64,000 nucleotides of DNA from Nicotiana tabacum. Its lineage: Eukaryota; Streptophyta; Magnoliopsida; Solanales; Solanaceae. The stretch lies in assembly GCF_000715075.1 (NCBI RefSeq), contig NC_134097.1, positions 129,702,997 through 129,766,996 on the forward strand, in the 5' to 3' direction. Position numbers and translations under genes: made by a program. Shown in pieces: positions 45,177 through 56,012 of this stretch. Every line of letters starts with the position of its first letter. The first letter of the stretch is position 1. The notes under the pieces are model-generated. The model ran no database searches, had not been told where the DNA came from, and saw only the letters and a program-made list of their open reading frames with translations.

Positions 45177-46042
45177 CGACAAATAATGAAAGACCTTTTT
45201 TTTATTTTTTTATTTTTTTTGCATTTTCATAAGCAAATAAAATAAAAAAAACCATTTTTAAAAATAAGACTCTTTTTTTTCATTTTCTATTTTTCTTTTG
45301 CTTTTAATAAAACAAACTAATAAAACATTTTTTTTTTCATTTTCTCAAAATTTCGGCAGAGTTTTGACAGTTATTTGGGCATTGGTTTTTTTTTTCCAAA
45401 AATAAACAGTCAATTCCCTAACCGCTATTTTCTTTTTTTCAATTTTAAAATATTATTCATGATATTCAAAAGTCAGTCAACACACAAATCCGGATCAAAT
45501 AAATGCGCAAGTAGCAGCAAGTAAGATGCATCAGGATGGTCAATTTTTTTTGGTACACCTGTCCTAGACAGACCCAACCCCTGTGTTGAGTCTCCAAAGT
45601 CAAATGCACGTGATGCAAACAATCGCTCCTACTAGGGATCCGGCATGAAGCTGAGTTATTCTAAGTGAAAAAACCTGAGGCATATTGATCTAGCCCTGGC
45701 TTACCCAAACGGACAGTTTGAGCCGAAGCGGGGCAACGTACCGGGAGCACGAAAGTCTACCCGGCCTAGTTACTTGTCCCAACTTCGTCTTATTTGGTAT
45801 GACTTTAACAGAAAGGTGGGCCACGCGCACGTGTGCACCATAAATTTAGAAGACTCAGAAAGAAGGGGGTTTCGTAGCAGTTGTATATATTCATAATTCA
45901 AATAATATTAAAGCGGTAAAAGTGTCATTTAGCACATTGGGCATATATCATGTAAAAAAAAATCAGATAATAAATAAAGCCAACTATAACAATTATTTTA
46001 AGCTCGAATTCTTGAACCCTGAACCAGTGGTTCTGGGTTTCT

Positions 46043-46060
46043 TCCCCAGCAGAGTCGCCA
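46043..46060 (-). promoter_or_regulatory. Primer-binding site of element B
   Basis: On the minus strand TGGCGACTCTGCTGGGGA lies 4 nt after the end of the 5' LTR. It is PBS-like (TGG start, complementary to a tRNA ending in CCA), but I cannot name the tRNA with confidence. A shortened form (GCTCTAGCGACTC) flanks the antisense LTR at 9440-9452. Confidence 0.7.
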
Positions 46061-46064
46061 GAGC

Positions 46065-47977
46065 TGTCACACCTCCTTTTTCCGCACCCGCGAGGGTGCA
46101 TGGGAGTTTTTCCAATTAAAGGACAATCGAGACGGGATTGGTTTATTTATTTCAGAGTCGCCACTTGGGAGATTTAGGGTGTCCCAAGTCACCAATTTTA
46201 ATCCCGAATCGAGGAAAAGAATGACTCCATATTACAGTCTGCGTACCAGAAATCCGGATAAGGAATTCTGTTAACCCGGGAGAAGGTGTTAGGCATTCCC
46301 GAGTTCCGTGGTTCTAGCACGGTCGCTCAACTATTATATTCGGCTTGATTATCTGATTTTATACAAATATGAACTTATGTGCAAATTTTATATTTTAACC
46401 GCTTTATTATTATTGTTTTTAAAAGAAATATGAACATCGCTTAAAACACGTCTTTGGACTGCGTTACATGAAATGCACCCACAATCCGGAACACGTTTTA
46501 TTTGATGTTTTGGGATTTGGATTCGGGTCGCATGAAATGCACACCCAGGCTTAAGAAAGTAAAATATTAAACACGCGCCTAAAGAGACTATCGCGTTATT
46601 ATTTTGGGGAAGACCGTGAAATTCGCTAAACGGTCCTTCCGAATTCTAATTAAACCATACATTTTGTGAGGACCCCGCAATCTATACGTTTTATTTGGCG
46701 AGGCTCGTCTCATTTTTATTTTTAAAGGATAAACCTACAATGACTATATTTTCTATTAAGTTCGTCTCTAAAATAAAAGAAAATCTCTTAATTATTTACA
46801 TGCTGAAAAACGTAACTTATTAGTTATTAGTTTACGGCTAATGCGAATGGAAAATTGCGATCGAGTTTGTACAAAGAAAAACTGCTTTCATTTTATATTC
46901 TGTTATTCAATAATACTAGAACATGAGATTGACCATAATATCAAAACAGATTAATTATTCTCCGTAATTTAAACTAACATTATTAGATGAAGAAAGTATA
47001 CATATGCAACCTCATTATTCATTAATCATTCAACTACATCTTTATACGAAGAAAGAAAAATTATATTCAACCACAAATCTAAACAGGAGGAATTCAACAG
47101 GAACAAAGCCTGATTAATATTTCATTTTTTGCTTCAAGCCGAGATTGTACAAATGTGTACCTGGAAACAGCAGTACAAGAACAAAAGAAGGAGAAGTCAG
47201 CAGCAGTAATAACACAACAACAGCAGATTCAACAACATCGCAAACCAGTACAGTAGGAATAGCAGAAAACCCAAGAGACTATAAACGACTCCAAGTATAG
47301 TGAAGAAGTAAAAGGTAGGAAGATTCTGACTATTTCAGATCTTAAGCGAGGCAATGAAGCAGTAACTATTCTTTTTCAACTTCAAAACTCTCCAAAATGA
47401 ATTCTGCCCCTGTATATTCAGTGTATCCAGAATGTATATCGGGTGTATACTTCTCACTCCGCCCCCTCTTTTTTCTTCTCTCTATCTAGTTTTTCCTCTC
47501 TTTTTTTCCACCCTTCTTCTTAAATTTTCTCTTCTATTTATAGCAAAATTTTCGAAATTTTCAGATTTGTTTTTTATTATTTCATTATTTTTTTAATTAA
47601 AAGAAATCCCACTTACAAATTGCTTTTATTTTTTTAGAAAAAGAAATCCCACCTTTATTTACTTTTATTTTTAAAATTCCAACTTTAATTACTTTATTTT
47701 ATTTAAAATCCCACTTTTTATTTTTTTTAAAAGAGAATCTCACTTTATTTAACTTTTCTTTAAAAAATAAACCACTATCTTTTCTTTTTCTTTTAAAAAT
47801 GCTACTTTCAATTACTTTAAATTTTTTAAATTTTCAGATATCTTTATATTTATTTTTTAATTCCAACCTTCTTTTACTTTTAAATTTTTTAAAACTTTTT
47901 ACTTTTTTTTTAAATTTTCTACATTCTTTTACTTTTTATTTTTTATTTTTTTATTTTTTTAAAATCATTTCCGAAAT

Positions 47978-48016
<39 letters not shown>

Positions 48017-48721
48017 TAAAAAAATAAAAATAATAAATAAAATAAAATATTTTCGGATTTTTTTTTATATATAAAAAAACAAAAAATAAAACTATTAATA
48101 GTGATAATTCACTTTTTATTTTTTTATTTTTTTTTTGGTTTTGTTTTGTGTTGGACAAAAATGAAGAAGGGGTGTTGGGTTAATGGACTGGGTCGACCCA
48201 GTTCGAAATGGACTGGGTCGTAGGGAAGATTGGGCCATTTTTTGGGCCTATAGCTTGAAATTGAAGAAGAGGCCCAATTCCGACTTTCTTTATATTTTCG
48301 CTCTCTTTTCTTCTTTTATTTTTCTAAAACTAAATTATAAAAATACTTAAACTATTATTAAGAACTAAATTAAGTTATAAAGGCGCAAATTAACTCCCAA
48401 TAACAATTAACGCACAATTAAGTATTAATTAAGCATAAAATTGTATATTTGGACATTAAATGCTAAAAATGCAAACGATGCCTATTTTTGTAATTTTTAA
48501 TTTTTGTAAAACAATTTTAATTACTAACAATTGTAGAATTAAATCCTACATGCAAAATGCGACATATTTTTGTATTTTTTATTAATTTAGCGAATAAACA
48601 CGCACAGACAAATACAAATAATTCTTCAAAATATCACAAAATTGTACACCAAAGAAAAATCATTTTATTTTTGAATTTTTTGGGAGTAATTCTCATATAG
48701 GGCAAAAATCACGTGCTTACA
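46065..48721 (-). mobile_element. 5' LTR of element B (right)
   Basis: 2657 bp with the same ends as the left LTR, TATAAATA on the minus strand at about 47534-47541, and a TA run at 47981-48012. ATTCT follows at 48722-48726. Confidence 0.9.
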
Positions 48722-48726
48722 ATTCT
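48722..48726. repeat. Target-site duplication of element B, right copy
   Basis: ATTCT, matching 35937-35941. Confidence 0.85.
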
Positions 48727-49098
48727 GAGTTAGACTTCCTTCTTTTTAATAATATATAGAATATAGAATAGATATAGATGATGAACGAGAAAGACATTTA
48801 CAACATGCTTCTTTCATGTTTTACCTTCCATACCAAATGCTTTACCTCCTGCTACTACTTTTATGGTAAAAATGACAATGAAAACTGCAGAGAAACGCAC
48901 GAGAAGAAGTAGGTTTCTTTTGGTAATTTTTCATTGAAAAATTTAACCCCATTAATGAGATGTACGTGATGATATATAGTCCCCTTTTAATTTTCAAGAG
49001 ACAAAGTTGCTTAGGTAAACCATCTAAATCTCTACAAGGCAAAATTATATTTTCCTTGATTGGGAAAATGACATTATATAACTGCTCCCAAAATAATA

Positions 49099-49145
<47 letters not shown>

Positions 49146-49848
49146 TCTGTATATATATATAAAAATTATACAAATTTTATACACTTTTTTGGCTATAAAA
49201 TATAAATAGTTCCTGGCGTGGGCTAAAAGTGAAAAAACCTATTTCTTGATTACTAAAAGAGAATTTTCATAGAGCACTATAATTTAGAGCCTAATAACTG
49301 TAGTTTGACTGATTACCATTCGTGGCTAACTAAGCAGACGCTCTAACCAACTAAGCTACGAGAGCTTGTTGCTCTCTTGTTTCAGTTCAAACAATTAATC
49401 TCTTATTTCATGGATTTGCTATAAAATTCAAATATAACTACACATAGTAAATTTGCTATACGATGTATATGTTTGATGTGTAGCCCTTACTAAAAGTACT
49501 AGCGTATTGCATGTTATTATTTCTGGCCCACTTTGCTTAACATTGTACTTCTTTAAATTGAGGGGTTTGGCAATAATAAAGTATTATCTCAGAAACTGTG
49601 GCTGACAACTACAGCATCCACTTCATTTTCATGGAATGTTGAGACTTGAACAGACATTTTCTATGTTGGTTTCAGTTGGCAAGACTCTTTCAATCACCAC
49701 ATTTCACAATCACAACCAACTAATACTTGAGTGCACTTACCATGTATAGATTTTTAATGGATCAGGGTAAAATGATATACAATACTAGGTATTCTGCCTA
49801 TAGTAGTCCTAATTTGGTGACCTAAAACTGCAGAAAATAACATGCTAT
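48727..49848. other. Intergenic DNA with TA microsatellite
   Basis: No gene seen. A (TA)n tract lies at about 49101-49133, followed by TGTATGTATG. A tRNA-like half (minus strand, 49322-49370: CTCGTAGCTTAGTTGGTTAG, then AGCGTCTGCTTAG) resembles the 5' half of a plant tRNA but has no T-arm, so it is a tRNA relic or SINE head. Confidence 0.45.
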
Positions 49849-49852
49849 AAAA

Positions 49853-49998
49853 AAGGGCAGCCCGGTGCACTAAGCTCCCACTATGCGCAGGGTCCGGGGA
49901 AGGGGCGGACCACAAAGGTCTATTGTACACAGCCTTACCCTGCATTTTTGCAAGAGACTATTTCCACGATTCGAACCCATGACCTCCTGGTCACATAG
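49853..49998 (-). mobile_element. Au-type SINE, 5' end degraded
   Basis: The minus strand carries box B GGTTCGAATCG, then GCAGGGTAAGGCTGTGTACA, GGACCCTGCGCATAGTGGGA and a CACCGGGCTGCCC end with an A-run. This matches the tRNA-derived Au SINE body as I know it. Box A and the 5' end are replaced by unrelated sequence near 50000. Confidence 0.7.
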
Positions 49999-50530
49999 CG
50001 GAAAATAACTTGGTATAACTGGTTAAAAAGAAAGCAAGCTGGGCTTCCCCTAGTGGTTAATTAAGGGTTTAATGATTGTTGCTTCCAGATTTAATAGGTT
50101 CAAAAATCTTTTGAATGTGGCTGTTGTTCCAGTATGCTGATTGAAACTAGAAATTTGTTGCAATGACATGATAATCCAAACATCATAATTTGGAGTCTAA
50201 AATTTTCAAGACACTGACAAGTAATGAACAAAAGCAATGCTAAAGTTTTTGGATGAATTTGTCTACTTTCATTGATTGCAAAATGAGGCAAAAGAAGATG
50301 ATACAGAAAGCCAATTTTGGCTGCAATATTACAAGAGTACATTCTCATCAGTAGTCATTCATAAAGAATCCTTATTCCCCTTACTTGCATGAGAAATAAA
50401 GCTGAATCAAACCCTCATCTTTCTCTCCCACCAATTCCTAACTGTCATTTCCACCAAGTAATGTAACATGGCAAATTTGGGAGAGAAAACAAAAGAATTA
50501 ATTTGTGATCATCGGACGAGTATGGAGTTT

Positions 50531-53500
50531 TCAGAATCTTGCACAATGTGAAGGTAAACCTGTGTCGTGGTGAACGGCTACTATCTCCGTTGGACTGCAT
50601 TGAATAACATCTTTCCCTAGTTTTGCTCCTGCTGCTTTTAATCCCTTTAGAGAAACAGGCTGATTGAAGAGGTTCAATGAAGGCAACTTTGTTACCGGAG
50701 GCATTTTTCCATTTGGCAAAAGGTTCTTGAAATCTTCCTTTAACAATGGCACTTCAAAATCAGCCTTGTTATGCTTAACCACATTCTCTTTAGCAGCAAT
50801 ATGTGCACCTGGTTCCATATGATTTGTTGAAAAGCTCGTTTGATTTGGAAAGTTCGGATAAAGGCTAACGTACCCTCTTAAGTACATCATATCTATCAAA
50901 AACTTTTTCCAAGAAGCTTGCCAACCATTTGTTCTTGATTTTGGTATCTGAACAGGATTTTGCTTTGGATCTTCAGTGAACCTCATGTTCATGTAAACAT
51001 AGAATTCCTTCCATTGCTTGGGAAAGAAAACTGCACCCCAACTACAAGGCAATTGGTGGAGATAAGGTGTGTTTGGATGAATTTGCTTGAAGAAATCTGT
51101 TGCATTCCATTTAGGCCTTTCTTTTACCACTTCCACCAACCGTGGCGTGTAAAGAGAGATCGATGAGAGTTCAGGAAGTGATATTTGAGGGTCATAGTGG
51201 TAGGCCAAGACAGCATATTTGATCCAGAGGTAATAGTAAGGGGAGACTTCGATATCATCTTCGAGTAATAGGCCAAAATCATCATCCGATGAAGGGTACC
51301 AACTCTCACTAACAGCTCGAATTAGACCTCCTTGGATGATTCTTCTTCGAAGACTTTTAGGTCCGTGAGGCCAATTGAATGAGTTAACAAGCTTTATAGT
51401 TGCTTCATCCACTTTGCTATCCATGTTGAAAGTAATAGGAACTTCATCGCCTATATAGTATGCGTCGCTGAGAGCCTTGAGAAGCCTTGCTAGTGAATTA
51501 GCTCTATTCTGTGTGATGATATTTATGGAAAGCCTCATACGATTCCAATCTACAAGTTCAAATTGCATTTTTTTTCAGAATTTAGATCAAACGCAGGAAA
51601 AATTAAGGAAACTGTAAGGCATAAGATCCATTAATAACTTACTTGGCAATGCTGTGGACCGAAGATCAGCCATCCAAAGAAGCTTAGTGACCGATGATCT
51701 AGGTAAAAGGACTAAAGATGAACTGTTGGTGTTAGCTTCTATAGCCATCTTGAGTGCTTTCTTCACATGAGGATCTGCATCAGCTACCGTGATCACAAGA
51801 ATCGGGTTATGAATGTTGATTAGTCCTTTCATGCTAGCATAGACTGCTTGAACGACGGGCACTTCTGAATTTGAAATACTTGATAGAGCACCAACTCCTA
51901 AATCCATAATCTTGAATCTTCTTTCTTTGCATACAACCTTAGGCCAGTTCAAAGCTGTAACAGCATCTTCGCACGGGCAGAAGCTGCCTCCTGAGACAAC
52001 AATGTAGGCCTTCTTTCCAACAGTTGACCTGAATTTCTCAAGAAGAGGCGCGAGAGCTTTAACTTCATCGACAGAGTGGGCATAGAAAAGTGCATCAATT
52101 TTCTGAGGATTCATTGCTGCCCATTGTGTTACATAACCAGTGGAGAGTGCTTTCCACCATTGATTGTCTCGGACTTGAACAGTGTCCTTGAATATAACAG
52201 TGGTTTCGGATACATAAGCAAGTCTGTGCTCACTGTCACCCCAAGTTTCTTTGTCCTTTGGATCAACTGGCAGCACAAATGATCCAGCATTTCTATACTT
52301 CTGAAGCTGATAGCTGCATTTTGTTTTTTCAGGAAAGTAAAACTTTTAGAAACTTCAACAATAGTGTTAACATGTCATAGATTATATCACCCTTGTTGAA
52401 CTAATATCTATTCATCCCCTTATATCCTGTATTATGCATGAGTTTGAATTATTTTCTTATTGAAATTTTTTAAGTCATTACTTTGAAATATTGTACATGA
52501 TGGATCATTGCAGTCTTTCAAAACTACAGATTCTTATAGGTTTCTGATATTTTAATGATAAAAAGGGCAGTCCAGTGCACTAAGCTCCCGCTATGCACGG
52601 GGTTCGGGTAAGGGCCTAATATTTCTGCAAGAGGCTGTTTACACGGCTCGAACCTGGTCATATGGCAGCAACTTTACCAGTTACGCCAAGGCTCCCCTTC
52701 TTAATATTTTAATGATGAAGCTGATAATAGCAAATAGGTGATAACCTTCAGAGATTGAAAAAGATCCAAGTGTCTACTTCATACAAGGATTTGTTTCACA
52801 TCTGAAGGAATTTTCAAAAAGAGTCGATGAATAAGGTAAAATGAATTTATCATACAAGAGAGGAACAGTATATGCAACATTTCAATAGTGTAACTTTATC
52901 AGATAGCTTGACCACTAAAAGTTTGATCCCATGCTCAATTTTTACTACTTCTAATCAATTTTACAAGTCAAGTTGATCTTACAAAACATACCATTTCAAC
53001 ATAACTGAAGTAGAAAAGATTACCTTAAGTGCAAGTCTTCTCCTGTCATGAAAGTGAAGGGCGTTTCGATGAAAAGTGTCTTGACTAGTTCAGAAGAAAG
53101 AAACCAAGAACTGGAGAGGAAATCCACCTGAACAATTCTGTCAACAGTGATATTATAAGCAGGATCAGGCAAATAAAGCCCTGCTTCCTTTGATCGAAAC
53201 TTCCTATAGCTCGGAAAAGTAAAATCCTTCTGTCTAAATGGCAAAATCCTACCAATGCTTCCCAAAACAGAATTCTTGTACTTGTCTATCCCTGCTACAT
53301 GTGCTAAAATTTGCAACATTTTCTTCCCTGGAATCATGTCATCGTCTACGATATATACAAGATCAGCTTCTGTTTGCAAAGCCATTTGGAATCTTCCATA
53401 GTACTTAAAATCATAAGTTGAACTGATAAAACTTATTCTTGAGTCATTGTAACTATCTACAATATTCTTAAGCGATTGCTCATTAGGACTTCCAAATGCA

Positions 53501-54123
53501 ACTACCCAAGCATGATGAAATGGGAGAGTTTGTCCAAGCAAAGAATCAAGCTGAGAACATAGAGTTTTCCTCTTGAAATGGTTCAAGATCACCGTGATTT
53601 TTGGCTTGTTTGGACCGTGCAAATCCCACTTCGACTTCATTGCCATTAGCTCAGAAAGGGTCTCAGTACCAAGATTCTTGCTTTGAAAATCTCTTAGTTC
53701 TTGATAAAGTTCTGTCTTCAACTTGATCATAAGTGCATCATTAGATTTCTTCTGCTCAAAATCAATCTTTTCATGTTCACAAACATCAGAAGGACTAATT
53801 GGCTTTAGTTGGATTTCTGTTTTATTAACTTCTTGATAATGACTGACAACATGTGGAGGTATAATGAAGTGTGTCCATGACTGCGCGATTCGCGTAGCCC
53901 ATGTAAAGTCTGGTTTAGTCCTTAAATCTACTGATGGACTCATGTAATACAGAAGAAATGTTGCATAAACAGCAAAAGCAAATTGTAAGCAAGTTAATAC
54001 TGTCACAAGCTTAGTTGAAGAACTTTTTGGTGTTCTCATCTTTGCTTTTCCTCCCATGTAATCACTTAACATACCTTCCAAATAATCTCCACTTTGCATA
54101 TTAGGATTCCTAACTAACCCCAT
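50531..54123 (-). CDS. Glycosyltransferase family 2-like protein, two GT-like domains (929 aa, 3 coding exons)
   Basis: Exons 54123-53024, 52313-51643 and 51549-50531 join across GT-AG introns (710 and 93 bp). The 2790-nt sum stays in frame to TGA (50531-50533). N-terminal transmembrane anchor at residues ~38-60 (type II, Golgi-like; inference). First GT-A-like domain ~174-365: KITVILNHFKRKTLCSQLDS, YIVDDDMIPG (DDD ~260-262) and FMTGEDLHL. Exon 2 encodes a middle region (~367-590). Exon 3 encodes a second GT-like domain: LSINIITQNRANSLARLL, then LLLEDDIEVSPYYYLW (EDD ~687-689). It resembles the Arabidopsis protein annotated as glycosyltransferase family protein 2 (At5g60700). Donor and acceptor sugars are unknown. 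No lesion: an intact gene. Confidence 0.92.
52560..52703 (-). mobile_element. Au-type SINE (internally deleted) in intron 1 of the glycosyltransferase gene
   Basis: Minus strand: box A GCCTTGGCGTAACTGG, box B GGTTCGAGCC, AGCCTCTTGCAGAAAT, then a jump to CGAACCCCGTGCATAGCGGG and CTGCCCTTTT. About 35 bp of the usual body are missing. It is flanked by the perfect 13-bp repeat ATATTTTAATGAT (52547-52559 and 52704-52716). Confidence 0.85.
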
Positions 54124-54850
54124 CTCACAAATGGAGCCAAATCAACTATCCACCTACGAAATGTTCAAAACAATTAAGTCAAAATCATATATTGAAAGAA
54201 AAACAAAACACTCAATTAGGAGACAAATTTAGGACATGTTTTATTGCTTTCGGCTTGAACTATGTAATACATGTATAAAAAAAGTTAAAACGTATACATA
54301 GAATAAGATTGACTATCCACCTACAAAAATGTTAAAGATAATCAAGTAAAAACCATATATTGAAAGAAAAACCAAACACTCAACTTAGAAACAGATTTAG
54401 GACATGTATATTTCTTTCGACTCGAACTATGAAATACATGTATAAAAAAAGTTAAAATATATATAGATACAAGATCAGCTATCCACCTACAAACATGTTA
54501 AAAATAATCAAGTCAAAACCATATAATGAAAGAAAAACCAAACACTCAATTTAGCGACAGATTCAGGACATGTAATTTATTGCTTTCGATTTGAACTATA
54601 TATGTAATACATGTATAAACAAGGTTAAAATGTGTACATATAATAAGATCAAGATCATTCTGAGTCTATATAGTTGGATTCGCCTGTGACATTCATAAAA
54701 CATGCACTTACCACAGAATACCAACGGTTGAAACTATGATTGAAATGAGCTTGTTAGTTCACACAACTAAAAGTTGAAGGACTTTTTACGTGGGATATGA
54801 AGGGAAAGGGGGAGGGGGGAGACTTTTGAGTATTGGAGTTTGTAGAGCAA
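54124..54850 (-). other. 5'UTR, 5'UTR intron and promoter of the glycosyltransferase gene
   Basis: Acceptor TTCGTAG|GTGGATAG (exon edge 54153) gives a 30-nt leader before the ATG. A matching donor CCCAC|GTAAAAAGT has its exon edge at 54790, implying a 636-bp intron (54154-54789). A TATATATA run on the minus strand (about 54876-54885) would place the start near 54850. All inferred from motifs. Confidence 0.5.
54146..54645. repeat. Three direct repeats of about 166 bp across the 5'UTR intron
   Basis: Copies begin at about 54146, 54312 and 54478, each with CTATCCACCTAC, ATTGAAAGAAAAACCAAACA or close, AGGACATG, and AATACATGTATAAA. Copy 1 contains the acceptor used for the coding exon, so copies 2 and 3 carry the same acceptor sequence (exon edges 54320 and 54486). 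Confidence 0.85.
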
Positions 54851-56012
54851 TAGGATCCTGTGCAAGAATTGTGTATATATATAGGACATACATATAAGTA
54901 TGTGTGCAAATTAAAGTAATTAATAAAGTTGGAATCGAAGGAAGTACATGAGAAATTAAATGAGGCAAGATCACATGGGGTTAACGGTTTAAAGCTTATA
55001 CAAATTATAAACAAATGAAATAAGCAACGCGTTATGTTGTACTACTACTATTATCTTCACATACAAGATCACTACTATAGACACTCATTAATAAAGCCCG
55101 GTTTTGATGCCAGAAAAGAAGGCCTTCACCTGCGTTTTAAACACTCCAAATCTAATCTTTGTACCTAAGAGTCTTAAAATAGAACACCCCCCCCCCCTCT
55201 TCCCCTAAATACAAGAAAGGAAAAAAGACAAAATGGAAAAAAGACAAAATATAAAAGAGAAAAAATAAACGTATAGAGTTAATCAGCTTCTACACACATG
55301 GTAAGAGCTAGAAGTCCGAGTACGGGTTCGGCCGAACCCAGTCACTTTTTCTCAAATTGCATATTTATATTAAAAAAATTCATTAAATATGTATAAATAT
55401 TGAATTTAGATCCTAGTTATTAGTATTTGAAGTTGTTCTAAAATCCATAACCCATAAAGTTGAAGTCCTAACTCCGCCTCTGTCTATACACAGTAGAGTA
55501 AAAATATTTATACACTAACAGAGCAAAGATAACTATATACTAACGAGTCAAGTAAAACTATCAGTAACTGCCCTAAAAGATCGATTAGTAACCTGAAAAA
55601 TAAGGAAACGAATCGATCTTTTGAGACCCCCACCATGCACAACAAAAAAGAAAAAAAAAAGACACAATGGAACACATTATATGAAAGATGAGAAAGCAAC
55701 AACAAACTGTTACTTCAAACTGATTTAAAACTTTAATCAATTATCATTATTACTAAGTATTTAATTATCAATTACTTATAACATAAGAAATACAATCTGG
55801 AAATTAAACGGATTACTTTAGGTTGGGAAAGCACCGGCTGCTATTATATACTTAAATGACCAAAAATTAGAAAGACAAAAAACGTTGAAATATAGAATAT
55901 ACTCAAAGTTCTTGATCACATGAATCTTTTAAAGACTTAACACTCCATAATCAGGTATATGTTTCACTTGCAGAAAACTCAAAGATACACACAATTTCCA
56001 AAATGTTAAAAC
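54851..56012. other. Intergenic DNA with a MITE-like repeat
   Basis: 55293-55487 resembles the MITE at 32236-32412 (shared body phrases such as TTAAATATGTATAAAT and AACTCCGCCTCTG end). Its flanks TCTACACA and TCTATACA match at 7 of 8 positions. A C-rich run lies at 55188-55198. No gene is recognisable. Confidence 0.4.

Larger units (their letters stand above)
43560..45400 (-). other. Extremely A-rich (sense) interior of element B
   Basis: The plus strand has long T runs and TTTTC phrases, so the sense RNA is A-rich. No coding frame exists beyond lysine/phenylalanine low complexity. It carries motif copies 6 and 7 and a TA microsatellite at about 45143-45173. Confidence 0.6.
35942..48721 (-). 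mobile_element. Element B: complete 12.8-kb non-autonomous LTR element (LARD-like), related to element A
   Basis: Two LTRs of 2681 and 2657 bp, identical target duplications, a PBS next to the right LTR and a PPT next to the left LTR show that it reads on the minus strand (5' end at 48721). The 7.4-kb interior has no gag, protease, RT or integrase in any frame. It contains four copies of the two-helix motif, AACTGGGGCAG boxes and GAGAGTCTTAT...CACCATAAGG units shared with the 3' region of element A, plus three tandem arrays. The LTRs differ at roughly ten positions apart from TA-repeat length, so insertion is recent. It must use proteins from a related autonomous element (inference). Confidence 0.88.

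Noticed and set aside
35942..48721. Two independent solo LTRs at 35942 and 46065
   Set aside because: Matching ATTCT at the outer ends, plus PBS and PPT at the inner ends, show one complete element.
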